NCBI RefSeq assembly: GCF_050268245.1
Contig: NZ_JBNNGK010000010.1
Span: forward strand, 1 to 64,000
From: JBNNGK01 sp050268245
GTDB taxonomy: Bacteria; Pseudomonadota; Gammaproteobacteria; Enterobacterales; Enterobacteriaceae
Length of the DNA stretch: 64,000 nucleotides
Reading direction: 5' to 3'
In this document: piece after piece, positions 8,469-17,391 of the stretch
Numbering within the stretch: position 1 is the first letter of the stretch
Layout: every line of letters starts with the position of its first letter
Made by a program: the position numbers and the translations under genes
Notes under the pieces: model-generated
What the model saw: only the letters and a program-made list of their open reading frames with translations
Told to the model about the DNA's origin: nothing
Databases searched by the model: none

Positions 8469-9395
8469 ATGACGAGCAAAGCCGATTACATTTGGTTCAA
8501 TGGTGAGATGGTTCCTTGGGCTGACGCCAAAGTGCATGTGATGTCGCACGCGCTGCACTACGGGACGTCGGTGTTTGAAGGGGTGCGTTGCTACGACTCT
8601 CACCAAGGCCCGGTCGTGTTTCGTCACCGTGAACACATGCAGCGTTTGCATGATTCGGCAAAAATTTACCGCATGCCGGTATCGCAGAGCGTCGATGAGT
8701 TGATGGAGGCCTGCCGCGCCACGCTTCGCAAAAATAAACTGGTTAGCGCGTATATTCGCCCGCTGGTGTTCGTTGGTGACGTGGGCATGGGCGTCAACCC
8801 GCCTGCCGGTTATAAAACAGACGTGATTATCGCGGCGTTTCCTTGGGGCGCCTATTTGGGTGAAGAAGCGCTGGATCAAGGCATCGATGCGATGGTTTCC
8901 TCTTGGCACCGCGTGGCACCGAATACCATTCCGACGGCGGCTAAAGCGGGGGGGAACTACCTTTCCTCTTTGCTGGTGGGCAGCGAAGCGCGTCGCCACG
9001 GTTATCAGGAAGGCATCGCGTTAGACGTGCATGGCTACATCTCTGAGGGGGCGGGCGAAAACCTGTTCGAAGTAAAAGATGGCGTGCTGTTCACTCCCCC
9101 TTTCACCTCGTCAGCGCTGCCGGGCATCACACGCGATGCGATCATCAAACTGGCGAAAGATATGGGCTTTGAGGTGCGGGAACAGGTATTGTCGCGTGAG
9201 TCGTTGTATTTGGCCGACGAAGTGTTTATGTCTGGTACCGCGGCAGAAATTACCCCAGTGCGCAGCGTTGATGGCATCCAGGTGGGTATCGGCAAGTGCG
9301 GCCCCGTTACTAAACAGATTCAACAAGCGTTCTTTGGCTTGTTTACTGGCAAAACCGACGATAAATACGGTTGGTTGGATCCGATCAACGCCTAA
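8469..9395 (+). CDS. ilvE: branched-chain amino-acid aminotransferase
   Basis: A 308-residue class IV PLP-dependent aminotransferase that makes Val, Ile and Leu from their 2-oxo acids using glutamate. The PLP lysine is Lys159 in PTAAKAGGNY. Fold-type IV blocks EGVRCYD and ISEGAGENLFEV and the GITRDAIIKLAKDMG region are present. An AGGGAAAGAAC ribosome site precedes the ATG. It is the third enzyme gene of the operon, 21 nt after ilvM. Confidence 0.98.
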   Translation: MTSKADYIWFNGEMVPWADAKVHVMSHALHYGTSVFEGVRCYDSHQGPVVFRHREHMQRLHDSAKIYRMPVSQSVDELMEACRATLRKNKLVSAYIRPLVFVGDVGMGVNPPAGYKTDVIIAAFPWGAYLGEEALDQGIDAMVSSWHRVAPNTIPTAAKAGGNYLSSLLVGSEARRHGYQEGIALDVHGYISEGAGENLFEVKDGVLFTPPFTSSALPGITRDAIIKLAKDMGFEVREQVLSRESLYLADEVFMSGTAAEITPVRSVDGIQVGIGKCGPVTKQIQQAFFGLFTGKTDDKYGWLDPINA

Positions 9396-9476
9396 ATCAT
9401 CACGACAGACATTACAGAGACGGGTGGTTCGTTCGCTGCTCGTAAAAAAACAGAATACATTTGGAGTGAAAAGAGC

Positions 9477-11327
9477 ATGCCTAAGTTACGTTCCGCCACC
9501 ACCACCCACGGCCGCAATATGGCGGGTGCCCGCGCATTATGGCGCGCGACCGGGATGACCGATGCCGATTTCGGCAAACCGATCATTGCCGTGGTCAACT
9601 CCTTCACCCAGTTTGTACCGGGGCACGTGCATTTGCGCGATCTGGGTAAACTGGTTGCTGAACAAATCGAAGCCTCTGGCGGCGTGGCGAAAGAATTCAA
9701 CACCATCGCGGTGGATGACGGCATCGCCATGGGGCACGGCGGTATGCTCTATTCGCTGCCCTCGCGTGAACTGATTGCTGACTCGGTGGAGTATATGGTG
9801 AATGCCCACTGCGCCGATGCGATGGTGTGTATTTCCAACTGCGACAAAATCACGCCGGGGATGCTGATGGCGTCGCTGCGTTTGAATATTCCGGTGATCT
9901 TTGTCTCCGGCGGCCCGATGGAAGCCGGTAAAACCAAACTGTCGGACAAGATCATCAAGCTGGATCTGATCGACGCGATGATTCAAGGCGCTAATCCTAA
10001 TGTCAGCGATGCCGATAGCGAACAGATCGAACGCTCGGCGTGTCCAACGTGTGGTTCCTGCTCCGGGATGTTCACCGCTAACTCAATGAACTGTTTGACC
10101 GAAGCGCTGGGGCTGTCTCAGCCGGGTAACGGCTCGTTGCTGGCGACTCACGCCGATCGTAAAGAGCTGTTTCTTAACGCGGGCAAGCGGATTGTGGAAC
10201 TGACCAAGCGCTATTACCAGCAAGACGACGAAACGGCGTTGCCGCGTAATATCGCCAACAAAGCCGCGTTTGAAAACGCCATGACGTTAGATATTGCGAT
10301 GGGCGGTTCAACCAACACCGTGCTGCATCTGTTGGCGGCCGCACAGGAAGGGGAAATCGACTTTACGATGGCGGATATTGATCGCCTGTCACGTCAGGTG
10401 CCGCATTTGTGCAAAGTGGCGCCGAGTACCCAGAAATACCATATGGAAGACGTCCACCGTGCAGGCGGAGTGATTGGCATCTTGGGCGAGTTGGATCGTG
10501 CGGGCTTGCTGAATCGTGACGTCAATAATGTGTTGGGTCTTAATCTGCCGCAAACGCTGGATGCGTATGACGTTATGTTGACCAACGATGAAAGCGTGAA
10601 AAAAATGTACTCGGCTGGCCCGGCGGGTATCCGCACCACACAAGCTTTCTCACAAGATTGCCGTTGGGACTCGTTGGATACCGATCGCCAGGAAGGGTGT
10701 ATTCGCACGCGTGAGCATGCCTACAGCCAAGACGGCGGATTAGCGGTGCTGTATGGCAACCTGGCGGAAGACGGCTGTATCGTCAAAACCGCGGGCGTGG
10801 ATAAAGACAGCCTGACATTCCGTGGGCCAGCAAAAGTATATGAAAGCCAAGAAGACGCGGTGGACGCGATTCTCGGCGGTAAAGTGGTGGCGGGCGATGT
10901 GGTGGTTATCCGCTATGAAGGGCCGAAAGGCGGGCCAGGGATGCAGGAAATGCTGTACCCGACCACGTATCTGAAATCGATGGGATTGGGTAAATCTTGC
11001 GCATTGATCACCGATGGGCGTTTTTCTGGCGGGACGTCTGGTCTGTCGATCGGTCATGCTTCGCCGGAAGCAGCCAGCGGCGGCATAATTGGGTTGGTAG
11101 AGGATGGCGATATGATTGATATCGACATTCCGAACCGTGGCATTGTGCTGGATGTGGCAGAACGTGAACTGGCGCAGCGCCGGGAAACGGAGCTGGCGCG
11201 CGGTGATGCGGCCTGGACGCCAAAATCACGTGAACGTCAGGTGTCTTATGCGCTGCGTGCCTATGCCACGCTAGCGACCAGCGCCGATAAAGGCGCGGTG
11301 CGTGACAAGAGTAAGCTGGGAGGCTAA
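9477..11327 (+). CDS. ilvD: dihydroxy-acid dehydratase
   Basis: A 616-residue Fe-S dehydratase that converts 2,3-dihydroxy acids into 2-oxo acids for Val/Ile synthesis. Cluster-ligand cysteines lie in SNCDKITPGM (Cys122) and in the CPTCGSCSGM block (around 195). The C-terminal DGRFSGGTSGLSIGH motif is intact. The length equals E. coli IlvD. A GGAGTG ribosome site lies 9 nt before the ATG. ilvA begins 4 nt after its stop. Confidence 0.98.
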   Translation: MPKLRSATTTHGRNMAGARALWRATGMTDADFGKPIIAVVNSFTQFVPGHVHLRDLGKLVAEQIEASGGVAKEFNTIAVDDGIAMGHGGMLYSLPSRELIADSVEYMVNAHCADAMVCISNCDKITPGMLMASLRLNIPVIFVSGGPMEAGKTKLSDKIIKLDLIDAMIQGANPNVSDADSEQIERSACPTCGSCSGMFTANSMNCLTEALGLSQPGNGSLLATHADRKELFLNAGKRIVELTKRYYQQDDETALPRNIANKAAFENAMTLDIAMGGSTNTVLHLLAAAQEGEIDFTMADIDRLSRQVPHLCKVAPSTQKYHMEDVHRAGGVIGILGELDRAGLLNRDVNNVLGLNLPQTLDAYDVMLTNDESVKKMYSAGPAGIRTTQAFSQDCRWDSLDTDRQEGCIRTREHAYSQDGGLAVLYGNLAEDGCIVKTAGVDKDSLTFRGPAKVYESQEDAVDAILGGKVVAGDVVVIRYEGPKGGPGMQEMLYPTTYLKSMGLGKSCALITDGRFSGGTSGLSIGHASPEAASGGIIGLVEDGDMIDIDIPNRGIVLDVAERELAQRRETELARGDAAWTPKSRERQVSYALRAYATLATSADKGAVRDKSKLGG

Positions 11328-11331
11328 AACC

Positions 11332-12876
11332 ATGGCGGTATCCCTTCCCCTACCCGACGCCCCTTGTGGCGCGGAATATTTGCGAGCGGTGCTCCGCTCA
11401 CCGGTTTACGAGGTGGCGCAAGTCACCCCGTTACAGACCATGGATAAAATCTCTTCGCGACTGGGCAATACGGTGTTAGTGAAGCGCGAAGATCGTCAGC
11501 CGGTACATAGCTTTAAGCTACGTGGTGCCTACGCGATGATCGCTGGGCTAAGTGGCGAGCAAAAAGCGCGCGGTGTGGTGACGGCCTCTGCGGGTAACCA
11601 TGCGCAGGGGGTTGCCCTGTCTGGCAGCCGTTTAGGCATCAAAACGCTGATCGTGATGCCCGTGTCGACGGCTGATATCAAAGTCGATGCCGTGCGTGGT
11701 TTCGGTGGCGAAGTGTTATTGCACGGTGCTAACTTTGACGAGGCTAAAGCCAAAGCGATCGAGCTGTCATTGCAACAGGGCATGACGTTTGTCCCGCCGT
11801 TCGACCATCCGGCGGTGATTGCCGGGCAAGGCACGCTGGCGATGGAACTGTTACAGCAAGATGCCCATCTTGATCGGGTTTTTGTCCCGGTTGGCGGTGG
11901 CGGTTTAGCCGCCGGTGTTGCGGTGTTGATCAAACAGCTTATGCCGCAAATTAAGGTGATTGGCGTGGAGGCAGAAGATTCAGCCTGTCTGCGCGCCGCA
12001 CTGGATGCCGGGCAACCGGTTGATTTAGCGCGCGTCGGGCTGTTTGCCGAAGGGGTGGCGGTAAAACGCATTGGTGACGAAACCTTCCGTCTCTGCCGTG
12101 AATACCTTGATGATGTCATTACCGTTGATAGTGATGCCATCTGTGCGGCGGTGAAAGACCTGTTTGAGGACGTACGCGCCATTGCGGAGCCTTCCGGCGC
12201 GTTAGCGTTAGCCGGGCTGAAAAAGTACGTGCAGCGGCACAACATTCAGGGTGAACGTTTGGCGCACGTCCTGTCCGGCGCTAATCTTAATTTCCACGGG
12301 TTGCGCTACGTCTCTGAGCGCTGCGAATTGGGTGAACAGCGTGAAGCGCTGCTGGCCGTCACCATTCCAGAACAGAAAGGCAGCTTCCTCACTTTCTGCC
12401 AACTGCTGGGGGGGCGGGCGGTAACGGAGTTCAATTATCGTTATGCCGATGCGGCCGACGCCTGCATTTTTGTTGGCGTGCGTTTAACCCGTGGTCACGT
12501 TGAGCGGCAGGAGATCATCAGTGAACTGACGGTTGGTGGTTATCAAGTGGTCGATCTTTCCGATGACGAGATGGCCAAATTGCACGTGCGCTACATGGTT
12601 GGCGGGCGTCCTTCCAAACCATTACGTGAACGGTTGTACAGTTTTGAGTTCCCTGAGTCCCCGGGCGCGCTGCTGAAATTCCTCAACACGCTGGGCACGC
12701 ACTGGAATATTTCGCTGTTTCATTACCGCAGCCACGGCACAGATTTTGGCCGTGTGTTGGCCGGCTTTGAGCTGTCGCACACGGAGCCTGAGTTTGAACA
12801 ACACCTCACGGCGTTGGGTTACGATTGCCACGACGAAACCAATAATCCCGCGTTTCGCTTCTTTTTGCAGGGATGA
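11332..12876 (+). CDS. ilvA: threonine deaminase (biosynthetic)
   Basis: A 514-residue PLP enzyme converting threonine to 2-oxobutyrate, the committed step of isoleucine synthesis, feedback-inhibited by Ile. The PLP lysine is Lys62 in HSFKLRGAYAM, and the glycine loop VPVGGGGLAAG binds the phosphate. Two C-terminal ACT-like regulatory domains occupy about 330-514 (FEFPESPGALLKFLNTLG). The ATG at 11332 was chosen over an in-frame start inside ilvD because it has GGGAGG upstream and gives exactly the E. coli length. Confidence 0.98.
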   Translation: MAVSLPLPDAPCGAEYLRAVLRSPVYEVAQVTPLQTMDKISSRLGNTVLVKREDRQPVHSFKLRGAYAMIAGLSGEQKARGVVTASAGNHAQGVALSGSRLGIKTLIVMPVSTADIKVDAVRGFGGEVLLHGANFDEAKAKAIELSLQQGMTFVPPFDHPAVIAGQGTLAMELLQQDAHLDRVFVPVGGGGLAAGVAVLIKQLMPQIKVIGVEAEDSACLRAALDAGQPVDLARVGLFAEGVAVKRIGDETFRLCREYLDDVITVDSDAICAAVKDLFEDVRAIAEPSGALALAGLKKYVQRHNIQGERLAHVLSGANLNFHGLRYVSERCELGEQREALLAVTIPEQKGSFLTFCQLLGGRAVTEFNYRYADAADACIFVGVRLTRGHVERQEIISELTVGGYQVVDLSDDEMAKLHVRYMVGGRPSKPLRERLYSFEFPESPGALLKFLNTLGTHWNISLFHYRSHGTDFGRVLAGFELSHTEPEFEQHLTALGYDCHDETNNPAFRFFLQG

Positions 12877-12980
12877 AGAAAACGACGGTGCGGCAGCGGC
12901 TGAGTTTGCGGTTGTTGCACCGTTGGCTACCCCTACAACCTAATCTTTCAATAGCCTGTTTTTGCGTCATTCCAGCGGTT

Positions 12981-13868
12981 TCAGAGCAAGCGCCAGAATG
13001 CATCAATGAGCGGATCGCTAAGGCGTTTCTTTTGTACGCACACGCCTAATTCGAACGGTTCAACCATTGAAATGTTGTCTAATTGTGAGATGCGATTGCG
13101 CACCGGCTCGGGGCTATTGTCCACCACCACACCGGGGATAAGCGCAATGCCGCAACCCAGCGCGACCATTGACACAATAGCCTCATGGCCGCCGACGGTG
13201 GCATAAATCAGCGGATTGCTGAGGCGTTGGCGGCGGAACCACAACTCGATGCGTTTTCGTGATGGGCCATGTTCCGGCAGGATAAACGGAATATTGGCCC
13301 AATCTGGCTGTTCGGCTAAAGCCTGCGCCCGCACTGCACATGGCAAGGCCGGCGCAATTAATACCAGCGGAATTTCGCCAATCTGGGTGAACTCTACGCT
13401 ACCGGGCAGACTTTCCGGCCGCCCCGCAATGCCGAGGTCGGCCTCGCCAGACTGAATTTTATCAACCGCATCGGCGGCATCGCCGGTTGTCAGTTTGATT
13501 TCAACTAGCGGATGTTGCGCGCGAAAGCGGTCAAGGATCGGTGGCAGGTGGCTATAGGCGGCGGTCACTGAGCAAAACAGCCGCAACTCGCCGCTGAGTG
13601 ACGGGCCGTGCTGGCCGAGCGCATGTTTCAATTGTTGGTATTGCAACAGCGTTTGCTGGGCAAACAGTTTCAGTTGTTCACCGGCGTCGGTTAGTTGCAC
13701 GGTGCGGTTATCGCGCAGGAACAGTGACGTCCCCAATATCTCTTCCAATCGCTGTATTTGGCGGGAGAGTGTCGAGGGGCTAACGTGCATGGCTTTGGCG
13801 GTGCGGCCGAAATGACGGCTTTCCGCTAAATGTAAGAACAGCTTTAAATCACGTAAATCCATATCCAT
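12981..13868 (-). CDS. ilvY: IlvY, LysR-type activator of ilvC
   Basis: A 293-295 residue LysR-type regulator. The winged-helix N-terminus DLRDLKLFLHLAESRHFGRT and the recognition helix SPSTLSRQIQRLEE are typical. In E. coli IlvY bound to the ilvY-ilvC spacer activates ilvC when acetolactate or acetohydroxybutyrate accumulates. The start could be the ATG at 13868 (used here) or the ATG at 13862, which matches E. coli MDLRDL; the ribosome site is weak for both. It is divergent from ilvC and convergent with ilvA. Confidence 0.96.
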   Translation of the reverse strand: MDMDLRDLKLFLHLAESRHFGRTAKAMHVSPSTLSRQIQRLEEILGTSLFLRDNRTVQLTDAGEQLKLFAQQTLLQYQQLKHALGQHGPSLSGELRLFCSVTAAYSHLPPILDRFRAQHPLVEIKLTTGDAADAVDKIQSGEADLGIAGRPESLPGSVEFTQIGEIPLVLIAPALPCAVRAQALAEQPDWANIPFILPEHGPSRKRIELWFRRQRLSNPLIYATVGGHEAIVSMVALGCGIALIPGVVVDNSPEPVRNRISQLDNISMVEPFELGVCVQKKRLSDPLIDAFWRLL

Positions 13869-14097
13869 AGGCTCGCGCTGAGTGTGTTGCATAAAATGAA
13901 ATATAACATTGTTAATATATCAATTTAAGCAACACAAATACTGTTATACATTGAGTTTAACGAATCTCCGCACAGACAGGGCGGGGAATGAAAATAACAG
14001 CACACTGTCTATTTCGATGTGCAGCGGGTGCGGATAGCCAAGCGGCAGATTGAAAGCGATAGATTTGCAAGACATAACATCTAACTGGAGTACCACC
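13869..14097. promoter_or_regulatory. ilvY-ilvC divergent promoter/operator region
   Basis: A 229-bp spacer between divergent ilvY and ilvC. It contains AT-rich dyads of the T-N11-A kind, for example around TTGTTAATATATCAA (13909-13923), and a wider GTTGC...GCAAC pair flanking it. By synteny this region carries the tandem IlvY operators and both promoters; exact sites were not assigned. Confidence 0.6.
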
Positions 14098-15573
14098 ATG
14101 GCTAACTATTTCAACACATTGAACCTGCGTCAGCAGTTGGCGCAATTGGGTAAGTGTCGCTTTATGGCGCGTGACGAATTTGCCGATGAAGCCGGTTATC
14201 TCAAAGGGAAAAAAGTGGTGATCGTCGGCTGTGGTGCACAGGGGCTCAATCAGGGCTTGAATATGCGCGACTCGGGTTTAGACGTTTCCTATGCCCTGCG
14301 CAAAGAAGCCATTGCCGAGAAACGTGCGTCATGGCGTAAAGCCACCGAAAACGGTTTTAACGTTGGCACCTATGAAGAGCTGATCCCGCAGGCGGATCTG
14401 GTAGTTAACCTGACGCCAGACAAACAGCACTCCGCCGTGGTACAGGCCGTTCAGCCACTGATGAAAGAGGGCGCGGCGTTGGGTTACTCACACGGCTTCA
14501 ACATCGTTGAAGTGGGCGAGCAGGTTCGTAAAGACATCACCGTCGTGATGGTTGCGCCGAAGTGTCCGGGAACCGAAGTTCGTGAAGAATATAAGCGGGG
14601 CTTCGGCGTACCGACGCTGATCGCGGTTCACCCAGAGAACGATCCGAAAGGCGAAGGGATGGCGATTGCCAAGGCATGGGCAGCCGCAACCGGTGGTCAC
14701 CGTGCTGGCGTGTTGGAGTCCTCCTTCGTTGCAGAGGTGAAATCTGACTTGATGGGTGAGCAAACCATTCTGTGTGGTATGTTGCAAGCGGGTTCACTGC
14801 TGTGCTTCGACAAGCTGGTGGCAGAAGGAACAGACCCTGCCTATGCGGAAAAACTGATTCAGTTCGGCTGGGAAACCATCACGGAAGCCCTGAAGCAGGG
14901 CGGTATCACCTTGATGATGGATCGTCTGTCCAACCCGGCTAAGCTGCGTGCTTATGCGTTGTCTGAACAACTGAAAGGCATCATGGCGCCGCTGTTCCAG
15001 AAGCACATGGATGACATCATTTCTGGTGCGTTCTCCAGCGGCATGATGGCTGACTGGGCAGAAGACGATGTGAAACTGCTGACTTGGCGTGAAGAAACCG
15101 GCAAGACGGCGTTCGAAAATGCGCCGCAATTTGAAGGTAAAATCAGCGAGCAAGAGTACTTTGATCACGGTGTATTGATGGTAGCGATGGTGAAAGCGGG
15201 CGTTGAGCTGGCGTTCGAAACCATGGTGGATTCCGGCATCATTGAAGAGTCTGCTTACTACGAATCTCTGCACGAACTGCCGTTGATCGCCAACACGATC
15301 GCGCGTAAGCGTTTGTATGAAATGAACGTGGTTATTTCTGATACTGCAGAATACGGTAACTACCTGTTCTCTTACGCAGCGGTACCGTTGTTGAAAGATT
15401 TCATGAATACCTTGCAGGCGGGCGATTTGGGTAAATCCGTTGTGGGTACGGCTGTCGACAATGCGCAACTGCGTGATGTGAATGAAGCGGTACGTCACCA
15501 CCCAATCGAAACGGTTGGTCGCAAACTGCGTGGCTATATGACCGATATGAAGCGTATTGCCGTCGCAGGGTAA
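14098..15573 (+). CDS. ilvC: ketol-acid reductoisomerase (class II)
   Basis: A 491-residue NADPH- and Mg-dependent enzyme of Val/Ile synthesis, converting acetolactate or acetohydroxybutyrate into the dihydroxy acids. The nucleotide-binding loop VVIVGCGAQGLNQGLNMRDS is visible. The long form with duplicated C-terminal domain matches E. coli. The ATG at 14098 (MANYFNTLNLRQQLAQLG) has CTGGAG upstream and gives the family length; the longer frame has no homology. Expression is probably induced through IlvY. Confidence 0.98.
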   Translation: MANYFNTLNLRQQLAQLGKCRFMARDEFADEAGYLKGKKVVIVGCGAQGLNQGLNMRDSGLDVSYALRKEAIAEKRASWRKATENGFNVGTYEELIPQADLVVNLTPDKQHSAVVQAVQPLMKEGAALGYSHGFNIVEVGEQVRKDITVVMVAPKCPGTEVREEYKRGFGVPTLIAVHPENDPKGEGMAIAKAWAAATGGHRAGVLESSFVAEVKSDLMGEQTILCGMLQAGSLLCFDKLVAEGTDPAYAEKLIQFGWETITEALKQGGITLMMDRLSNPAKLRAYALSEQLKGIMAPLFQKHMDDIISGAFSSGMMADWAEDDVKLLTWREETGKTAFENAPQFEGKISEQEYFDHGVLMVAMVKAGVELAFETMVDSGIIEESAYYESLHELPLIANTIARKRLYEMNVVISDTAEYGNYLFSYAAVPLLKDFMNTLQAGDLGKSVVGTAVDNAQLRDVNEAVRHHPIETVGRKLRGYMTDMKRIAVAG

Positions 15574-15615
15574 TGCAGGGAAACAGCAAGGTGGGTTGCC
15601 CACCTGACAAAAGAA

Positions 15616-15637
15616 AAGCCGGTATACATTGCCGGCT
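15616..15637 (+). repeat. 22-bp direct repeat, left copy of duplicated ilvC terminator stem
   Basis: The 22-mer beginning AAGCCGGTATACATTGCCGG occurs exactly here and again at 15763-15784. The left copy has no T-run and is followed directly by the 125-bp repeat. The simplest reading is a target-site duplication made when the element entered the ilvC terminator. Confidence 0.85.
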
Positions 15638-15762
15638 GAGCTTGATGACGAAGTCGCCTGATGGCCCGAGATACCCGGGACTAGCGTAGCGAGGGGCGCT
15701 CCGGTGGCTTACGCCACTACGACCCCACCGCCACGCTTTCCCTAATAACGGGCTTTGTCACT
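15638..15762 (+). repeat. 125-bp dispersed repeat, copy 1
   Basis: This stretch (GAGCTTGATGACGAAGTCGC ... GGGCTTTGTCACT) recurs in opposite orientation at about 61644-61767 with roughly eight differences. It holds internal palindromes (GTGGCTTACGCCAC; CCCGAGATACCCGGG). No ORF of note lies in it. It is small and non-coding, hence MITE-like, and is flanked by the exact 22-bp repeat described separately. I do not recognise the family; it is not ERIC. Confidence 0.85.
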
Positions 15763-15790
15763 AAGCCGGTATACATTGCCGGCTTTTTTA
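15763..15790 (+). terminator. ilvC terminator
   Basis: The hairpin AAGCCGG ... CCGGCTT is followed by six T. It lies about 190 bp after the ilvC stop because the 125-bp element separates it from the gene. The partial copy at 15616-15637 can form the stem but lacks the T-run. Confidence 0.85.
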
Positions 15791-15866
15791 TGCGTGTTAT
15801 GCAGACAGTTTTATTGGCGTAGATGAGGTTCTACACGTAGGCGGATTGCCCGTTTTGCGTCTTAGA

Positions 15867-16799
15867 TTACCCCGGCATTGCCGCGCGTGGAATAATTGCC
15901 CCGCGATACTGAATGACGGTGCTGGCGGTCAAGTGACCCCGTTGGGCGGCTTGTACGGCGCTGCCGCCGTTCAAACGTACGGCGAGATAACCGGCGCTGA
16001 AGGCATCTCCGGCGGCGGTAGTATCGATCACTTTCTCTTTGGGTAACGGCACTGCCGGCACGTCGAGCGGGTTGCCCTTGGCGTTGAACACCAGGCAGGA
16101 ATCCGCGCCCCGCTTAATCACAATCTCTTCGACGCCAAGACCACGCGTGCGGTTCACCACCTCTTCCAGCGGCTGTTGACCCCACAATAAATCTTCGTCA
16201 TCCAGCGTCAGGAAAGCCATATCGGTACAAGACAGCATATCGCGGTAAGCACGTTGGGTGTCTTGTTGGCTCTGCCACAGACGGGGACGATAGTTATTGT
16301 CGAATATCACCTTGCCACCGTTATTGCGGCACTGGCGCAGCAGGGTAAACAGCGTGTCTCTGCTGGCCGGATTGAGGATCGCCAAGCTGATACCGCTGAG
16401 ATACAGATAATCAAATTGTGCCAGTTGGGAAATGATTTTTTCGGCTGGTGGGCATGCCAACCAGTAGCGTGCTGCCGCATTGTTGCGCCAATAATGGAAA
16501 TTGCGCTCTCCGTGCTCATCGGTTTCGATGATGTACAATCCTGGCAGCTTGTTATCCAAACGCGATACCAGTTCTGTTTTGATGTGTTCCTGCCGCCACG
16601 CCTGTAGCATTTCGTCGCTAAAGCGGTCGGTGCCCAGCGCGGTAACATAATGCACCTGCAGTGCTGACTGCGGCACCTGGCGGGCAAGATAGACGGCCGT
16701 ATTCAACGTATCGCCGCCGAAGCCACGATTAAGTTCGTCACCTTTCTGCGATAACTCGATCATGCATTCGCCGATCACGGCGATATTCTTGTGGTTCAT
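15867..16799 (-). CDS. kdgK: 2-keto-3-deoxygluconate kinase
   Basis: A 310-residue PfkB/ribokinase-family kinase producing KDPG from 2-keto-3-deoxygluconate, the last step of hexuronate and pectin-derived sugar breakdown before the Entner-Doudoroff aldolase. Family features are the substrate block RGFGGDTLNTAVYLARQV and the C-terminal catalytic DTTAAGDAFSAGYLA (catalytic Asp in GD). The ATG at 16799 has AGGGAG 4 nt upstream. It stands alone next to ilvC; in E. coli kdgK lies near yhjE/yhjD, also close by here. Confidence 0.96.
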   Translation of the reverse strand: MNHKNIAVIGECMIELSQKGDELNRGFGGDTLNTAVYLARQVPQSALQVHYVTALGTDRFSDEMLQAWRQEHIKTELVSRLDNKLPGLYIIETDEHGERNFHYWRNNAAARYWLACPPAEKIISQLAQFDYLYLSGISLAILNPASRDTLFTLLRQCRNNGGKVIFDNNYRPRLWQSQQDTQRAYRDMLSCTDMAFLTLDDEDLLWGQQPLEEVVNRTRGLGVEEIVIKRGADSCLVFNAKGNPLDVPAVPLPKEKVIDTTAAGDAFSAGYLAVRLNGGSAVQAAQRGHLTASTVIQYRGAIIPRAAMPG

Positions 16800-16951
16800 G
16801 ACACTCCCTGCGTTAATCCTGAACACTGATTACTGAACAACATGCTCAGTTTCATGGCAATAACGCAGTGAGTCAATTAAAATAAAACAGCGTTTCATTT
16901 AATTTTGATCGAGAAATGGCAATCGCCCGTCGATAATCACATTTTGCATGG

Positions 16952-17155
16952 CTACTTGGCGGTTGCGCGCAGCTCAGTGACCACCTTGCCGCCGATGCCC
17001 CAATTATCGGTGTCTACCTCATCAATGACCACAACCGTGGTGGCCGGGTTTTTGCCCAGCGTATCGACTAACAGCTGAGTGACGCCCGCAATTAACTGTT
17101 TCTTTTGCTCTGCGGTGGCACCTTCGCGAGTGATTTTGATATTAACGTAAGGCAT
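16952..17155 (-). CDS. 4-oxalocrotonate tautomerase family protein
   Basis: A 67-residue tautomerase. After Met removal the catalytic Pro1 is exposed (M-PYVNIKITREGATAEQKKQL), and VVVIDEVDTDNWGIGGK matches the typical second half of the fold. Such enzymes interconvert enol and keto acids, but the substrate cannot be told from sequence. AAGGAAAACCT lies before the ATG. It is monocistronic. Confidence 0.88.
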   Translation of the reverse strand: MPYVNIKITREGATAEQKKQLIAGVTQLLVDTLGKNPATTVVVIDEVDTDNWGIGGKVVTELRATAK

Positions 17156-17358
17156 AGGTTTTCCTTCAGGTTGGCGTATCGATGACAAAACTGTAGATGG
17201 CTTTTCACATGGATTAAAGTTTTTGCGATATTAAGAGGATAAACCGTGATGATGGCAGGGCAGACATCAGATGGAAGAATAAGCAGCCTGAATCAGGATG
17301 TTGGGCTTAATACTTGGCAGCGATGATGTTGGGTTTCTTCGATTAACACATCGGTATG

Positions 17359-17384
17359 TGCGGCCTCAATGAGGTGAGGCCGCA
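17359..17384 (-). terminator. hairpin after yhjE
   Basis: The 10-bp stem TGCGGCCTCA ... TGAGGCCGCA with a 6-nt loop begins 7 nt beyond the yhjE stop. It has no T-run, so it may act as an mRNA 3' stabiliser or a weak terminator. Confidence 0.55.
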
Positions 17385-17391
17385 ATCGATA

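Noticed and set aside
11529..12245. A 238-codon minus-strand frame opposite ilvA
   Set aside because: Shadow of threonine deaminase; low-complexity composition (Ser, Ala, Thr, Pro) and no ribosome site.
14794..15603. A 269-codon minus-strand frame opposite ilvC
   Set aside because: The plus strand encodes full-length ketol-acid reductoisomerase; the antisense frame is a shadow rich in His, Gln and Arg.
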